A stretch of DNA of 37,821 nt from contig JAUZPY010000008.1 in NCBI GenBank assembly GCA_030705805.1, forward strand, positions 1 to 37,821, in the 5' to 3' direction. Positions 22,267-30,988 of the stretch are shown in pieces (positions within the stretch are counted from its first letter, which is position 1; each line of letters begins with the position of its first letter). The notes under the pieces are model-generated. The model was not told where the DNA came from and ran no database searches. It saw only the letters and a program-made list of their open reading frames with translations. The position numbers were made by a program, and so were the translations under genes. This DNA is from Bacillota bacterium (GTDB taxonomy: Bacteria; Bacillota; Clostridia; CAKSNL01; HGM11501).

Positions 22267-22285
22267 TTTTGGAAAATATCCAAAA
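22267..22285. promoter_or_regulatory. Palindrome between the divergent glnA and glnN promoters
   Basis: TTTTGGA and TCCAAAA arms are separated by 5 bases, forming a 19-bp dyad in the 40-bp gap between the two -35 boxes. It is centred where one dimeric regulator could reach both promoters. It does not match the GlnR/TnrA consensus (TGTnA-N7-TnACA). AT-rich DNA gives such dyads by chance fairly often, so this is only a candidate operator. Confidence 0.4.
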
Positions 22286-22291
22286 AAAGTG

Positions 22292-22320
22292 TTGACAAGA
22301 CAAGATTCATGAAATATAAT
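22292..22320 (+). promoter_or_regulatory. glnN promoter
   Basis: TTGACA (22292-22297) and TATAAT (22315-22320) are both full consensus hexamers with a 17-base spacer. Transcription should start near 22327, only a few bases before the first ANTAR-type hairpin, so the attenuator forms the extreme 5' end of the RNA. Confidence 0.92.
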
Positions 22321-22331
22321 GGCTATATAAA

Positions 22332-22375
22332 TGGCAATGGTGTCGCAGGTAAAGGTATCTGTGGTACCGTTTTTT
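22332..22375 (+). promoter_or_regulatory. First ANTAR-type attenuator in the glnN leader
   Basis: P1 is TGGC[AATGGT]GTCG (22332-22345). P2 follows directly as CAGGT[AAAGGT]ATCTG (22346-22361). Both hexaloops have A at position 1 and G at position 4, the ANTAR recognition pattern. A competing terminator pairs 22338-22349 with 22358-22369 (12 positions, several G-U pairs) and ends in TTTTTT (22370-22375). The terminator uses bases of both hairpins, so the two states exclude each other. Confidence 0.85.
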
Positions 22376-22386
22376 GTTAAACATGC

Positions 22387-22470
22387 ATTAGGAACTGCAT
22401 TCCTAATATCCCTAAAAAAATGCAACGGCAAAGGCGTCGTGAATTGTTTACGATACCCTTGTCGTTTTTT
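22387..22470 (+). promoter_or_regulatory. Second ANTAR-type attenuator in the glnN leader
   Basis: The upstream hairpin is an 8-bp perfect stem (22387-22394 with 22400-22407), whose loop region can present ACTGCA with A1 and G4. The second hairpin is ACGGC[AAAGGC]GTCGT (22425-22440), again A1/G4. A terminator of 15 paired positions with two mismatches (22426-22440 with 22450-22464) overlaps the second hairpin and ends in TTTTTT (22465-22470), then ATTTT. The second hairpin closely resembles P1 of the other two elements (GGC-AAnGGy-GTy), so this looks like a diverged duplicate in series. Confidence 0.78.
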
Positions 22471-22497
22471 ATTTTAAAGCAAAAAGGAGATAGAACA

Positions 22498-24591
22498 ATG
22501 AATACATTTTCAGAGTTGTTTGGCTCATGCGTTTTTGATGAATCAACTATGAAAGAGCGTCTGCCTAAGGAGACCTTTAAACAGCTGCAGCGTACTATAC
22601 AAAACGGAAGAAGTTTAGATAGCAACATTGCTAACGTAGTAGCTAATGCTATGAAGGATTGGGCCATTGAAAAAGGTGCAACTCATTACACCCACTGGTT
22701 CCAGCCTATGACAGGTATTACCGCTGAAAAACACGATAGTTTTATTTCACCTACAGCTGACGGTAAAGTAATTGCAGAGTTCTCCGGCAAAGAATTGATA
22801 CAAGGAGAACCTGACGCTTCATCTTTCACATCAGGCGGACTTCGTGCAACATTTGAAGCACGTGGCTATACAGCATGGGATCCTACATCTTATGCCTTTT
22901 TAAAGAATGGCGTTCTTTGCATTCCTACTGCTTTTTGTTCTTACGGCGGTCACGCTCTTGATAAAAAGACCCCGTTGCTTCGCAGCATGGAAGCAATAAA
23001 CAGGCAAGCAATGCGTATTTTGAAACTCTTTGGCAATGATGACGTTACATCGGTTAAAACAACCGTAGGTCCGGAACAAGAGTATTTTCTTATCGATAAA
23101 AAATATTACGAACAAAGAAAAGACCTTATTTATACAGGCAGAACCTTATTTGGTGCTAAAGCTCCTAAGGGTCAAGAGCTTGAAGATCATTATTTTGGTA
23201 CTATCAAATCCCGTGTTCAGGCTTACATGAATGAGCTGAACGAAGAGCTTTGGAAGCTGGGAATTCTTGCAAAAACCGAACATAATGAAGTTGCTCCCGC
23301 ACAGCATGAGCTGGCACCGATTTTTACCACAACCAATATCTCTACAGATCATAACCAACTGACAATGGAGTTAATGCAGAGAATTGCAAAGAAGCATGGT
23401 CTTGTATGCCTTCTTCATGAAAAGCCCTTTGCCGGTGTTAACGGCAGCGGCAAGCACAATAACTGGTCAATTTCCACCAATACCGGTGTAAACCTTTTGG
23501 AACCCGGTGAAACACCTTATGAAAATGCACAATTTCTTCTGTTCCTTTGTGCGGTAATTAAGGCAGTTGATGAATATCAGGATTTACTTCGTATTTCCGC
23601 CTCATCAGCAGGAAACGACCACCGTCTTGGCGCTAACGAAGCACCTCCGGCTGTAGTTTCTATTTTCCTCGGCACTCAGCTTACCGAAATATTAGAAGCT
23701 TTAGAAAGCGATGCTTCTTACGATGCAAAAGAAAAAGAACTCATGAGGATCGGTGTTCATGTACTTCCGAAATTCCCCAAGGATGCTACAGACCGTAACC
23801 GTACTTCGCCTTTTGCATTTACCGGTAATAAGTTTGAATTCCGTATGCTTGGCTCTTCTGCTTCAATTTCAGGTCCTAATATTGTTTTAAATACTGCAGT
23901 AGCAGAGGAACTTAAACAATTTGCTGACATTTTGGAATCTGCAAAGGATTTTGAATTGTCTTTGCATGATATTATTCAAGATACAATTAAAAAGCATAAG
24001 AGAATTATATTCAACGGCAATGGTTATGACGATGCTTGGATTTGCGAGGCTGAAAAGAGAGGTCTTCTCAATTTGAAGACCACACCTGATGCTCTCACAT
24101 ATTACCTCAATAAGAAAAACATAGATTTATTTACTTCTCATAAGGTTCTCAGCGAAGATGAAATGTGCTCTCGTTATGAGATTTTAATGGATAACTATAT
24201 AAAAGTTATAAATATAGAAGCACTTACTATGGTGGATATGGTTAGAAAAGATATTCTTCCCGCTGCAAGCAGATATACAAAAGAGCTTACAGATACAGCT
24301 CTTGCAAAGAAAGCTTTAGGCGATGATATTAATGCTTCTTATGAATTAGAGTCTGCAAAGCAAGTATCACACTTAACCAGTTCTATCTTTGAGCACGTAA
24401 AAGCACTGGAAAAAGCATTAATGAATGCAAAAGAAGTTACAGACCTTGAAAAATTAGCTTTCTATTATAAGGATTATATCTTTACAGCAATGATATCTCT
24501 TCGTGCTGTTACAGACGAACTGGAAGGTATTACAGCAGAGGATGTATGGCCTTATCCTTCCTATGGTGAATTGTTATTTGGTATCCTTTAA
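22498..24591 (+). CDS. glnN: Type III glutamine synthetase
   Basis: GlnN makes glutamine from glutamate and ammonia as a large-subunit dodecamer. The start at 22498 follows AAAGGAG with proper spacing; an in-frame ATG at 22420 lies inside the attenuator and is rejected. The 697-residue product is in the GSIII size range. Family signs are [16 protein letters not shown] near residue 66, [50 protein letters not shown], the [20 protein letters not shown] flap region, and [17 protein letters not shown]. Expression is set by the two ANTAR-type attenuators. No terminator separates it from the T-box leader 10 bases downstream, so it may be co-transcribed with asnB-gltB-gltD. Confidence 0.97.
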   Translation: MNTFSELFGSCVFDESTMKERLPKETFKQLQRTIQNGRSLDSNIANVVANAMKDWAIEKGATHYTHWFQPMTGITAEKHDSFISPTADGKVIAEFSGKELIQGEPDASSFTSGGLRATFEARGYTAWDPTSYAFLKNGVLCIPTAFCSYGGHALDKKTPLLRSMEAINRQAMRILKLFGNDDVTSVKTTVGPEQEYFLIDKKYYEQRKDLIYTGRTLFGAKAPKGQELEDHYFGTIKSRVQAYMNELNEELWKLGILAKTEHNEVAPAQHELAPIFTTTNISTDHNQLTMELMQRIAKKHGLVCLLHEKPFAGVNGSGKHNNWSISTNTGVNLLEPGETPYENAQFLLFLCAVIKAVDEYQDLLRISASSAGNDHRLGANEAPPAVVSIFLGTQLTEILEALESDASYDAKEKELMRIGVHVLPKFPKDATDRNRTSPFAFTGNKFEFRMLGSSASISGPNIVLNTAVAEELKQFADILESAKDFELSLHDIIQDTIKKHKRIIFNGNGYDDAWICEAEKRGLLNLKTTPDALTYYLNKKNIDLFTSHKVLSEDEMCSRYEILMDNYIKVINIEALTMVDMVRKDILPAASRYTKELTDTALAKKALGDDINASYELESAKQVSHLTSSIFEHVKALEKALMNAKEVTDLEKLAFYYKDYIFTAMISLRAVTDELEGITAEDVWPYPSYGELLFGIL

Positions 24592-24601
24592 TATAAAATA
24601 G

Positions 24602-24846
24602 CGTTGATAAAGAGAAGTAGCACAGAAGTTCTGTTTTTAAGCGAGTATGGGATGGTGGGAGCCATATACAAGTATCTGTGTGAATAACACTTTGGAGCTG
24701 CAATCTGAAAAGCATTACTGCTTAGTAGGTGAGCCGTGAGCCGAGCGAAAATCGGCAGCTTTTTTAAAAAGCAAAAGTAAAATAAGTAGGTGGCACCGTG
24801 AGTCACAGCACTCACCCTATCATAGAGCTGAAACATTTGGAGGTAT
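24602..24846 (+). ncRNA. T-box leader with an asparagine specifier
   Basis: The leader shows T-box landmarks in order. These are an AGAGAAGTAGC segment near 24611, a GGGATGGTGGGAGC (GNTG-type) segment at 24649-24662, and a specifier loop reading GAATAACAC with AAC at 24686-24688, followed by ACTTTGGAGCTGC. The antiterminator is at 24787-24819: TAGG pairs with CCTA, the bulge is TGGCACC (24791-24797), and GTGAGT pairs with ACTCAC. TGGC is complementary to a GCCA acceptor end, as expected for tRNA-Asn with a G discriminator. The AAC codon agrees with the next gene, asnB. I find no clear competing terminator after the antiterminator, nor an obvious SD sequestrator. A GCCGA/TCGGC hairpin followed by TTTTTT lies before it (24739-24766). 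The switching mechanism is therefore unresolved. Confidence 0.9.
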
Positions 24847-24850
24847 TCTT

Positions 24851-26431
24851 ATGTGTTCTATTATGGGTTACTGTGTAAACGGTGCCGCCTTTGACGTTTT
24901 TAAACAGGCTCTCAGTCGTACATCTTCCCGCGGTCCAGATGATACGAAAACTGTAGATACCGGTAATGGATTTCTTGGGTTTAACCGGCTTTCTATTATG
25001 GGGCTTACCGAGGAAGGTATGCAGCCTTTTTCATTAGATGGTGATTATGCCGTATGCAACGGCGAAATATATGGTTTCAGACCACTTAAAGAAGATTTAA
25101 TAAAAAAGGGATATAAATTTAAAAGTGACAGCGACTGCGAAATTTTATTGCCGATGTACCGTGAATATGGTGTGTCTATGTTCAATATGTTGGATGCGGA
25201 ATATGCACTTATAATTTATGACAGCAAAACCAAATCATATATAGCTGCAAGAGATCCCATTGGTATCCGTCCCCTGTTCTACGGCTATGACGAGAATGGT
25301 GCAATCATATTTGCCAGCGAAGCAAAAAATCTTTTAGGTTTAACAGGTAAAATTATGCCCTTTCCTCCCGGCTATTATTATAAAGACGGGGAATTTATTT
25401 GCTATCGTGATATGACTAAAGTAAAAGCAGTCTGCCATGATGATATCGAAGTAATATGTAAAAACATTCACGATAAGCTGGTAAAAGGCGTTGAAAAAAG
25501 ACTTGATGCTGATGCACCGGTAGGCTTTTTGCTTAGCGGAGGATTAGATTCCTCTCTTGTATGCGCCATTTCTGCAAAATTATTAAATAAGCCTATATGC
25601 ACCTTTGCCATTGGTATGAGCGAGGATGCAATAGACCTTAAATATGCTAAGGAAGTTGCTGATTATATAGGCAGCGACCACCAGGAAATCATTATAACAA
25701 AAGAAGACGTACTTGGGGCTCTTGATACTGTCATTGAGCTTCTTGCAACTTATGATATTACAACAATTCGTGCCTCTATTGGTATGTATTTAATATGCAA
25801 AGCCATTCATGAGCAAACAAATGTAAGGGTGCTTCTGACAGGTGAAATATCCGATGAGCTCTTCGGATATAAATACACCGACTATGCTCCCTCTGCCAAA
25901 GAATTTCAGGATGAGTCAGCTAAACGCATACGTGAACTTTATATGTATGATGTTCTTCGTGCCGATCGTTGCATCAGCACAAACTCTTTGGAAGCTCGGG
26001 TACCCTTCGGAGATATTGATTTTGTGGAATATGTGATGAGTATGGACCCTTCTATAAAAATGAACACATATGGCAAAGGAAAATACTTGCTTCGCCATGC
26101 TTTTGAAGGTGATTACTTACCCCATTCAATATTAATGCGTGAGAAAGCTGCTTTTTCCGATGCGGTAGGACATTCCATGGTAGATTACCTAAAAGAATAT
26201 GCAGAAGCTAAATACAGTGATGAAGACTTTTTAAAGGAATGCAAGAAATATACATACGCAGCTCCTTTTACAAAAGAATCACTCCTGTATCGTGAAATAT
26301 TTGAAAAGCATTATAAAAGCCAATCACATATGATTGTAGATTTTTGGATGCCGAATAAATCATGGGAAGGCTGCAATGTAAATGATCCTTCTGCAAGAGT
26401 TCTTGCAAATTATGGTGACAGCGGCAAATAA
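24851..26431 (+). CDS. asnB: Asparagine synthetase, glutamine-hydrolysing
   Basis: AsnB makes asparagine from aspartate, ATP and glutamine nitrogen. The 526-residue protein begins MCSIMG, with Cys2 as the Ntn nucleophile after methionine removal. RLSIMG (46-51) and CNGEIYG (69-75) complete the glutaminase site. The synthetase half has the pyrophosphate loop SGGLDSS at 229-235 and later TGEISDELFGYKY and LRADRCISTNSLEARVPF. TTTGGAGG at 24836-24843 sets the start. It is the first gene after an Asn-specific T-box and lies 18 bp before gltB. Confidence 0.97.
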   Translation: MCSIMGYCVNGAAFDVFKQALSRTSSRGPDDTKTVDTGNGFLGFNRLSIMGLTEEGMQPFSLDGDYAVCNGEIYGFRPLKEDLIKKGYKFKSDSDCEILLPMYREYGVSMFNMLDAEYALIIYDSKTKSYIAARDPIGIRPLFYGYDENGAIIFASEAKNLLGLTGKIMPFPPGYYYKDGEFICYRDMTKVKAVCHDDIEVICKNIHDKLVKGVEKRLDADAPVGFLLSGGLDSSLVCAISAKLLNKPICTFAIGMSEDAIDLKYAKEVADYIGSDHQEIIITKEDVLGALDTVIELLATYDITTIRASIGMYLICKAIHEQTNVRVLLTGEISDELFGYKYTDYAPSAKEFQDESAKRIRELYMYDVLRADRCISTNSLEARVPFGDIDFVEYVMSMDPSIKMNTYGKGKYLLRHAFEGDYLPHSILMREKAAFSDAVGHSMVDYLKEYAEAKYSDEDFLKECKKYTYAAPFTKESLLYREIFEKHYKSQSHMIVDFWMPNKSWEGCNVNDPSARVLANYGDSGK

Positions 26432-26449
26432 ACCAGAAAGGACAAAACT

Positions 26450-29400
26450 ATGACACAGAAAAATCAAACCCTTTATGATCCCAGTTTTGAGCATGATGCC
26501 TGCGGAATTGGTGCGGTTGTAAATATAGACGGCCATCAAAGTTACAAGGTTGTCGACAGCGCACTTCATATTGTTGAAAAATTGGAGCACCGTGCCGGTA
26601 AGGATGCAACCGGTGAAGTCGGCGACGGTGTAGGTATCTTATTGCAAATTTCACACAAATTTTTCAGCAAGATTACTAAGGCACAAGGCTTTTCTATTGG
26701 GGCTGAAAGAGATTACGGTGTCGGTATGTTTTTCTTACCACAAGACACATTAAAAAGGAATCAAGCAATAAAAACATTTGAGTTTATTGTGAAAAAGAAT
26801 GACCTAAAGCTGCTTGGTTGGCGTAAGGTCCCTGTTTCCAGTGAGATTCTCGGAAAGCGTGCAAAGGATTGTATGCCTTGTATAATGCAGTGTTTTATTG
26901 CAAGACCGGATAATTGTGAAAAAGGTCTGGATTTCGACCGTAAGCTTTATATTCTCAGACGTGAGTTTGAAAAAAGCTGTGATAACACCTATGTGGTATC
27001 TCTTTCCTCCAGAACTATTGTATATAAAGGAATGTTCCTCGTAGGGCAGCTTCGTGCTTTTTATCTTGATCTGCAAGATGAGGATTATGTGAGTGCCATA
27101 GCTTTAGTGCATTCTCGTTTTTCTACTAATACAAACCCCAGTTGGGAAAGAGCGCATCCCAACCGTTATATTCTTCATAACGGAGAAATAAATACAATTC
27201 GCGGTAATATCGGAAGAATGCTTGCCCGTGAAGAAACCATGCACTCTGCATGTCTTAATGAAGATATGGAAAAGGTTCTTCCAGTTGTCAATGTCGAGGG
27301 CAGTGACTCTGCCATGCTGGATAATACCTTAGAATTTCTTTACATGAACGGGATGAGTTTGCCTCTTGCCGTTATGATAACTATTCCTGAACCATGGAAG
27401 CATAATAGGTATATGTCCCGTGAAAAGAAAGATTTTTACCATTACTATGCAACTATGATGGAACCCTGGGATGGTCCGGCAGCAATTCTTTTTTCAGACG
27501 GCGATACTGTAGGTGCTGTTCTTGACCGTAATGGTCTCAGACCATCTCGTTATTATGTTACTGATGACGGAACCTTGATCCTTTCCTCGGAAGTTGGAGT
27601 TTTGGATGTTCCCTCAGAGCATATCGTAAAAAAATCCCGTTTACAACCCGGCAAGATTTTACTTGTCGACACAACAAAGAAAAAGATAATTTCCGATGAG
27701 GAATGTAAGGGATATTATTCCACCAAAAGACCTTACGGTGAATGGCTTGACCGTAATCTTGTAAGGCTTAAAGATGTTTTTATTCCAAATAAGAAAGTCG
27801 AAACCTTCAATCAAGAAGATAGAGATAAAATGTATAAGGTATTCGGATATACTTACGAGGATGTAAAAAGCAGCATTTTGCCAATGGCTAAAAATGGAGT
27901 TGAAGCAACTGCTTCTATGGGCACGGATATTCCACTGGCAGTTCTTTCTGAAAAGCATCAGTCATTGTTCCATTATTTTAAACAGCTGTTTGCTCAAGTA
28001 ACCAATCCTCCCATTGACTCACTGAGGGAAGAAATAGTAACTGATACTACTGTTTATATTGGTTCGGACGGTAATCTTTTGGATGAAAAAAGCGAAAACT
28101 GTTCCGTTTTGGAAGTAGAGAACCCTATTTTAACGGGTGTTGATTTAATTAAAATAAAAGCCCTAAACAAGCCCGGCTTTAGAAGCACTACAGTTTCACT
28201 GCTTTACTATAAAAACAGCTCACTTGAAAAAGCTCTGGAGCAATTGTTTTTAAACTGTGATAAAGCTTATGAAAAAGGTTCTAATATTATCATCTTGTCA
28301 GACAGAGGAGTAGATGAAACTCATGTGGCAATTCCTTCTCTCCTTGCTGTATCTGCTATAGAACAACATTTAATTCGTGCTAAGAAGCGTACTGCGGTAT
28401 CCATTATTTTGGAAAGCGCCGAGCCCAGAGATGTACATCAATTTGCTACTATCCTCGGCTATGGTGCCAGAGCTATTAATCCTTACCTTGCTCACGAGTG
28501 TATTGGTGAGCTAATTGATAAAAAAATGCTTGATAAGGATTTTAACACCGCAATTATCGATTATAATGAAGCTATACTTCATGGAATAGTAAAGATAGCA
28601 GCCAAAATGGGAATTTCAACTCTGCAATCCTATCAGTCATCACAAATATTTGAGGCTGTGGGTATTTGCAAAGATGTTATTGACAAATACTTTACAAATA
28701 CAGTAAGCCGTGTTGGCGGTATAGGTCTTGATGAAATTGCACAGGGTGTAGCTTTCCGTCATGATCATGCCTTTGATCCTCTTGGTCTTGGCGTTGACAC
28801 CACACTTGACAGTACAGGATTCCATGCACTGAGACGAGGCGAAGATAAAGAAGACCATCTTTATAATCCCGATATAATAATTTCGCTTCAACAGGCAACG
28901 CAAAATGGGGACTATAATAGATTTAAGGAATACTCCGCCATAGTAGATGATGTAAGAAAACCTCATACTCTGCGTGGTCTTTTAAGCTTTAAGTTTTCGG
29001 ATGATGGTGGTATTCCAATTGAAGAAGTTGAAAGTGTAAATGAAATAGTAAAGCGCTTTAAAACAGGAGCTATGTCTTATGGCTCGATTTCCGAGGAAGC
29101 ACATGAATGTATGGCTATTGCCATGAATAGGCTTGGAGGAAAGTCTAATTCAGGCGAAGGCGGTGAAAAGCCTGAAAGGTTGGGTACTGAAAAGAACAGT
29201 GCCATAAAGCAGGTTGCATCAGGGCGTTTCGGTGTTACCAGTGAATATTTATTAAGTGCAAAGGAAATTCAAATTAAAATGGCACAGGGTGCAAAACCCG
29301 GAGAAGGTGGTCACCTTCCCGGTAAAAAGGTTTATCCTTGGATTGCAAAAACACGTTACTCCACACCCGGTGTTGCTTTGATTTCACCTCCTCCCCACCA

Positions 29401-30976
29401 TGACATTTATTCTATCGAGGATTTGGCGCAGCTTATTTACGACCTTAAAAATGCTAACCGCAAGGCTAACATTTCAGTAAAATTAGTATCTGAAGCAGGT
29501 GTTGGAACAATTGCTGCCGGTGTAGCAAAAGCAGGTGCTCAGGTTGTACTGATCTCAGGTTACGACGGAGGTACAGGTGCTGCTCCTCAGAGTTCTATCC
29601 ACCATGCAGGGCTTCCTTGGGAACTTGGTCTTGCGGAAGCACATCAGACACTGATACAAAATGGACTTCGCAGCCGCGTTAGACTTGAAACCGACGGTAA
29701 ACTGATGAGTGGCCGTGATGTTGCCATTGCTGCATTACTCGGCGCAGAAGAGTTTGGGTTTGCTACTGCTCCATTAGTATCTATGGGATGCATGATGATG
29801 CGTGTATGTAACCTTGATACCTGTCCGGTAGGTATTGCCACACAAAGTCAGTGTTTGCGCGGCCGCTTTAAAGGAAAGCCCGAATCTGTAATGAATTTCA
29901 TGACTTTCATTGCAGAGGAACTTCGTGAAATTATGGCTAAGCTTGGTTTTCATACCGTTGAAGAAATGGTAGGAAGAACTGATTATCTTTGCTTAAAGGA
30001 AAAGCAAGTAACTAAGCGTGCCGAAACAGTAGATATGAGTCAAATTATAAACCCTGTATATTGTAAAGCAGAAAACATTCATTTTAATCCGGCTGATGCC
30101 TTTGATTTTGAGCTTGAAAAAACTATGGATGAGGCTGTTTTATTAAAGAAATTTGCACAAGCCCTTAAAACCGGTGCAAAGCACAGTGAGGCCATTGAAG
30201 TTTCCAGCACAAACCGTACTCTTGGTACTATTCTCGGCTCCGAAGTAACCAAAAAATTTGGCAGTTCTCTTGCTGATGACACTTTTACGGTAAAATGTAT
30301 CGGCGGTGGCGGTCAATCCTTTGGTGCATTTATTCCCAAAGGGCTTACCCTTTCCCTTGAAGGTGATGCCAACGATTACTTTGGTAAGGGTCTTTCAGGC
30401 GGCAAGCTTGTTGTATATCCTCCAAAGAACAGATCCTTTGTAGCCGAAGAAAACATTATTATAGGTAATGTTGCTCTCTATGGTGCTACTTCCGGAGAGG
30501 TATATGTAAATGGTATTGCCGGAGAACGTTTCTGCGTTCGTAATTCAGGAGCCATTGCTGTTGTGGAAGGCTGTGGTGACCACGGTCTGGAATACATGAC
30601 AGGCGGTCGTGCGGTCATACTTGGCAAAACAGGTAAAAACCTTGCTGCCGGCATGAGCGGAGGAATTGCTTATGTTTTGGATACAGAACATAATTTGTAT
30701 CGGAGATTAAATAAAGAACTTGTTTCAATGGAAGATCTGACAGAGAAGCAGGATATTGATGAATTGAAATGCATTATACAAAAGCATAGTGAAGCTACCG
30801 GCTCTGCCGTTGGTAAAAATATTTTAGAACATTTTGATGAATATTTGTCTTCATTCAAAAAGATTGTACCAAAGGATTATTATCGTATGCTTTGTAAGAT
30901 AAGAAAGTTTGAAGAAAAGGGATTGTCCCACGACGATGCTGCACTTGAAGCATTTTATGCTGTTCAAAAAGGATAG
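26450..30976 (+). CDS. gltB: Glutamate synthase large subunit (GOGAT alpha)
   Basis: GltB turns glutamine plus 2-oxoglutarate into two glutamates, receiving electrons through GltD. The 1508-residue protein has the nucleophile Cys18 in EHDACGIG after a 17-residue propeptide. An Ntn glutaminase domain follows (NTNPSWERAHPNRYILHNGEINT near 225), then a central domain, the FMN-binding synthase domain (GAMSYGSISEEAHE near 873, KPGEGGHLPGKKV near 950) and the 3Fe-4S ligands CMMMRVCNLDTC. It ends with a GXGXG beta-helix (NVALYGATSGEVYVNGIAGE). It lies 18 bp after asnB and 12 bp before gltD, so the T-box probably governs all three genes. Confidence 0.98.
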   Translation: MTQKNQTLYDPSFEHDACGIGAVVNIDGHQSYKVVDSALHIVEKLEHRAGKDATGEVGDGVGILLQISHKFFSKITKAQGFSIGAERDYGVGMFFLPQDTLKRNQAIKTFEFIVKKNDLKLLGWRKVPVSSEILGKRAKDCMPCIMQCFIARPDNCEKGLDFDRKLYILRREFEKSCDNTYVVSLSSRTIVYKGMFLVGQLRAFYLDLQDEDYVSAIALVHSRFSTNTNPSWERAHPNRYILHNGEINTIRGNIGRMLAREETMHSACLNEDMEKVLPVVNVEGSDSAMLDNTLEFLYMNGMSLPLAVMITIPEPWKHNRYMSREKKDFYHYYATMMEPWDGPAAILFSDGDTVGAVLDRNGLRPSRYYVTDDGTLILSSEVGVLDVPSEHIVKKSRLQPGKILLVDTTKKKIISDEECKGYYSTKRPYGEWLDRNLVRLKDVFIPNKKVETFNQEDRDKMYKVFGYTYEDVKSSILPMAKNGVEATASMGTDIPLAVLSEKHQSLFHYFKQLFAQVTNPPIDSLREEIVTDTTVYIGSDGNLLDEKSENCSVLEVENPILTGVDLIKIKALNKPGFRSTTVSLLYYKNSSLEKALEQLFLNCDKAYEKGSNIIILSDRGVDETHVAIPSLLAVSAIEQHLIRAKKRTAVSIILESAEPRDVHQFATILGYGARAINPYLAHECIGELIDKKMLDKDFNTAIIDYNEAILHGIVKIAAKMGISTLQSYQSSQIFEAVGICKDVIDKYFTNTVSRVGGIGLDEIAQGVAFRHDHAFDPLGLGVDTTLDSTGFHALRRGEDKEDHLYNPDIIISLQQATQNGDYNRFKEYSAIVDDVRKPHTLRGLLSFKFSDDGGIPIEEVESVNEIVKRFKTGAMSYGSISEEAHECMAIAMNRLGGKSNSGEGGEKPERLGTEKNSAIKQVASGRFGVTSEYLLSAKEIQIKMAQGAKPGEGGHLPGKKVYPWIAKTRYSTPGVALISPPPHHDIYSIEDLAQLIYDLKNANRKANISVKLVSEAGVGTIAAGVAKAGAQVVLISGYDGGTGAAPQSSIHHAGLPWELGLAEAHQTLIQNGLRSRVRLETDGKLMSGRDVAIAALLGAEEFGFATAPLVSMGCMMMRVCNLDTCPVGIATQSQCLRGRFKGKPESVMNFMTFIAEELREIMAKLGFHTVEEMVGRTDYLCLKEKQVTKRAETVDMSQIINPVYCKAENIHFNPADAFDFELEKTMDEAVLLKKFAQALKTGAKHSEAIEVSSTNRTLGTILGSEVTKKFGSSLADDTFTVKCIGGGGQSFGAFIPKGLTLSLEGDANDYFGKGLSGGKLVVYPPKNRSFVAEENIIIGNVALYGATSGEVYVNGIAGERFCVRNSGAIAVVEGCGDHGLEYMTGGRAVILGKTGKNLAAGMSGGIAYVLDTEHNLYRRLNKELVSMEDLTEKQDIDELKCIIQKHSEATGSAVGKNILEHFDEYLSSFKKIVPKDYYRMLCKIRKFEEKGLSHDDAALEAFYAVQKG

Positions 30977-30988
30977 GAGGATGAGATA

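Noticed and set aside
22420-22497. Upstream in-frame ATG that would lengthen GlnN by 26 residues
   Set aside because: It lies inside the second attenuator. The ATG at 22498 has AAAGGAG in front and begins where GSIII proteins normally start.
24588-24836. Open minus-strand frame of 82 codons upstream of asnB
   Set aside because: It lies antisense within the T-box leader, lacks a ribosome binding site and resembles no protein.
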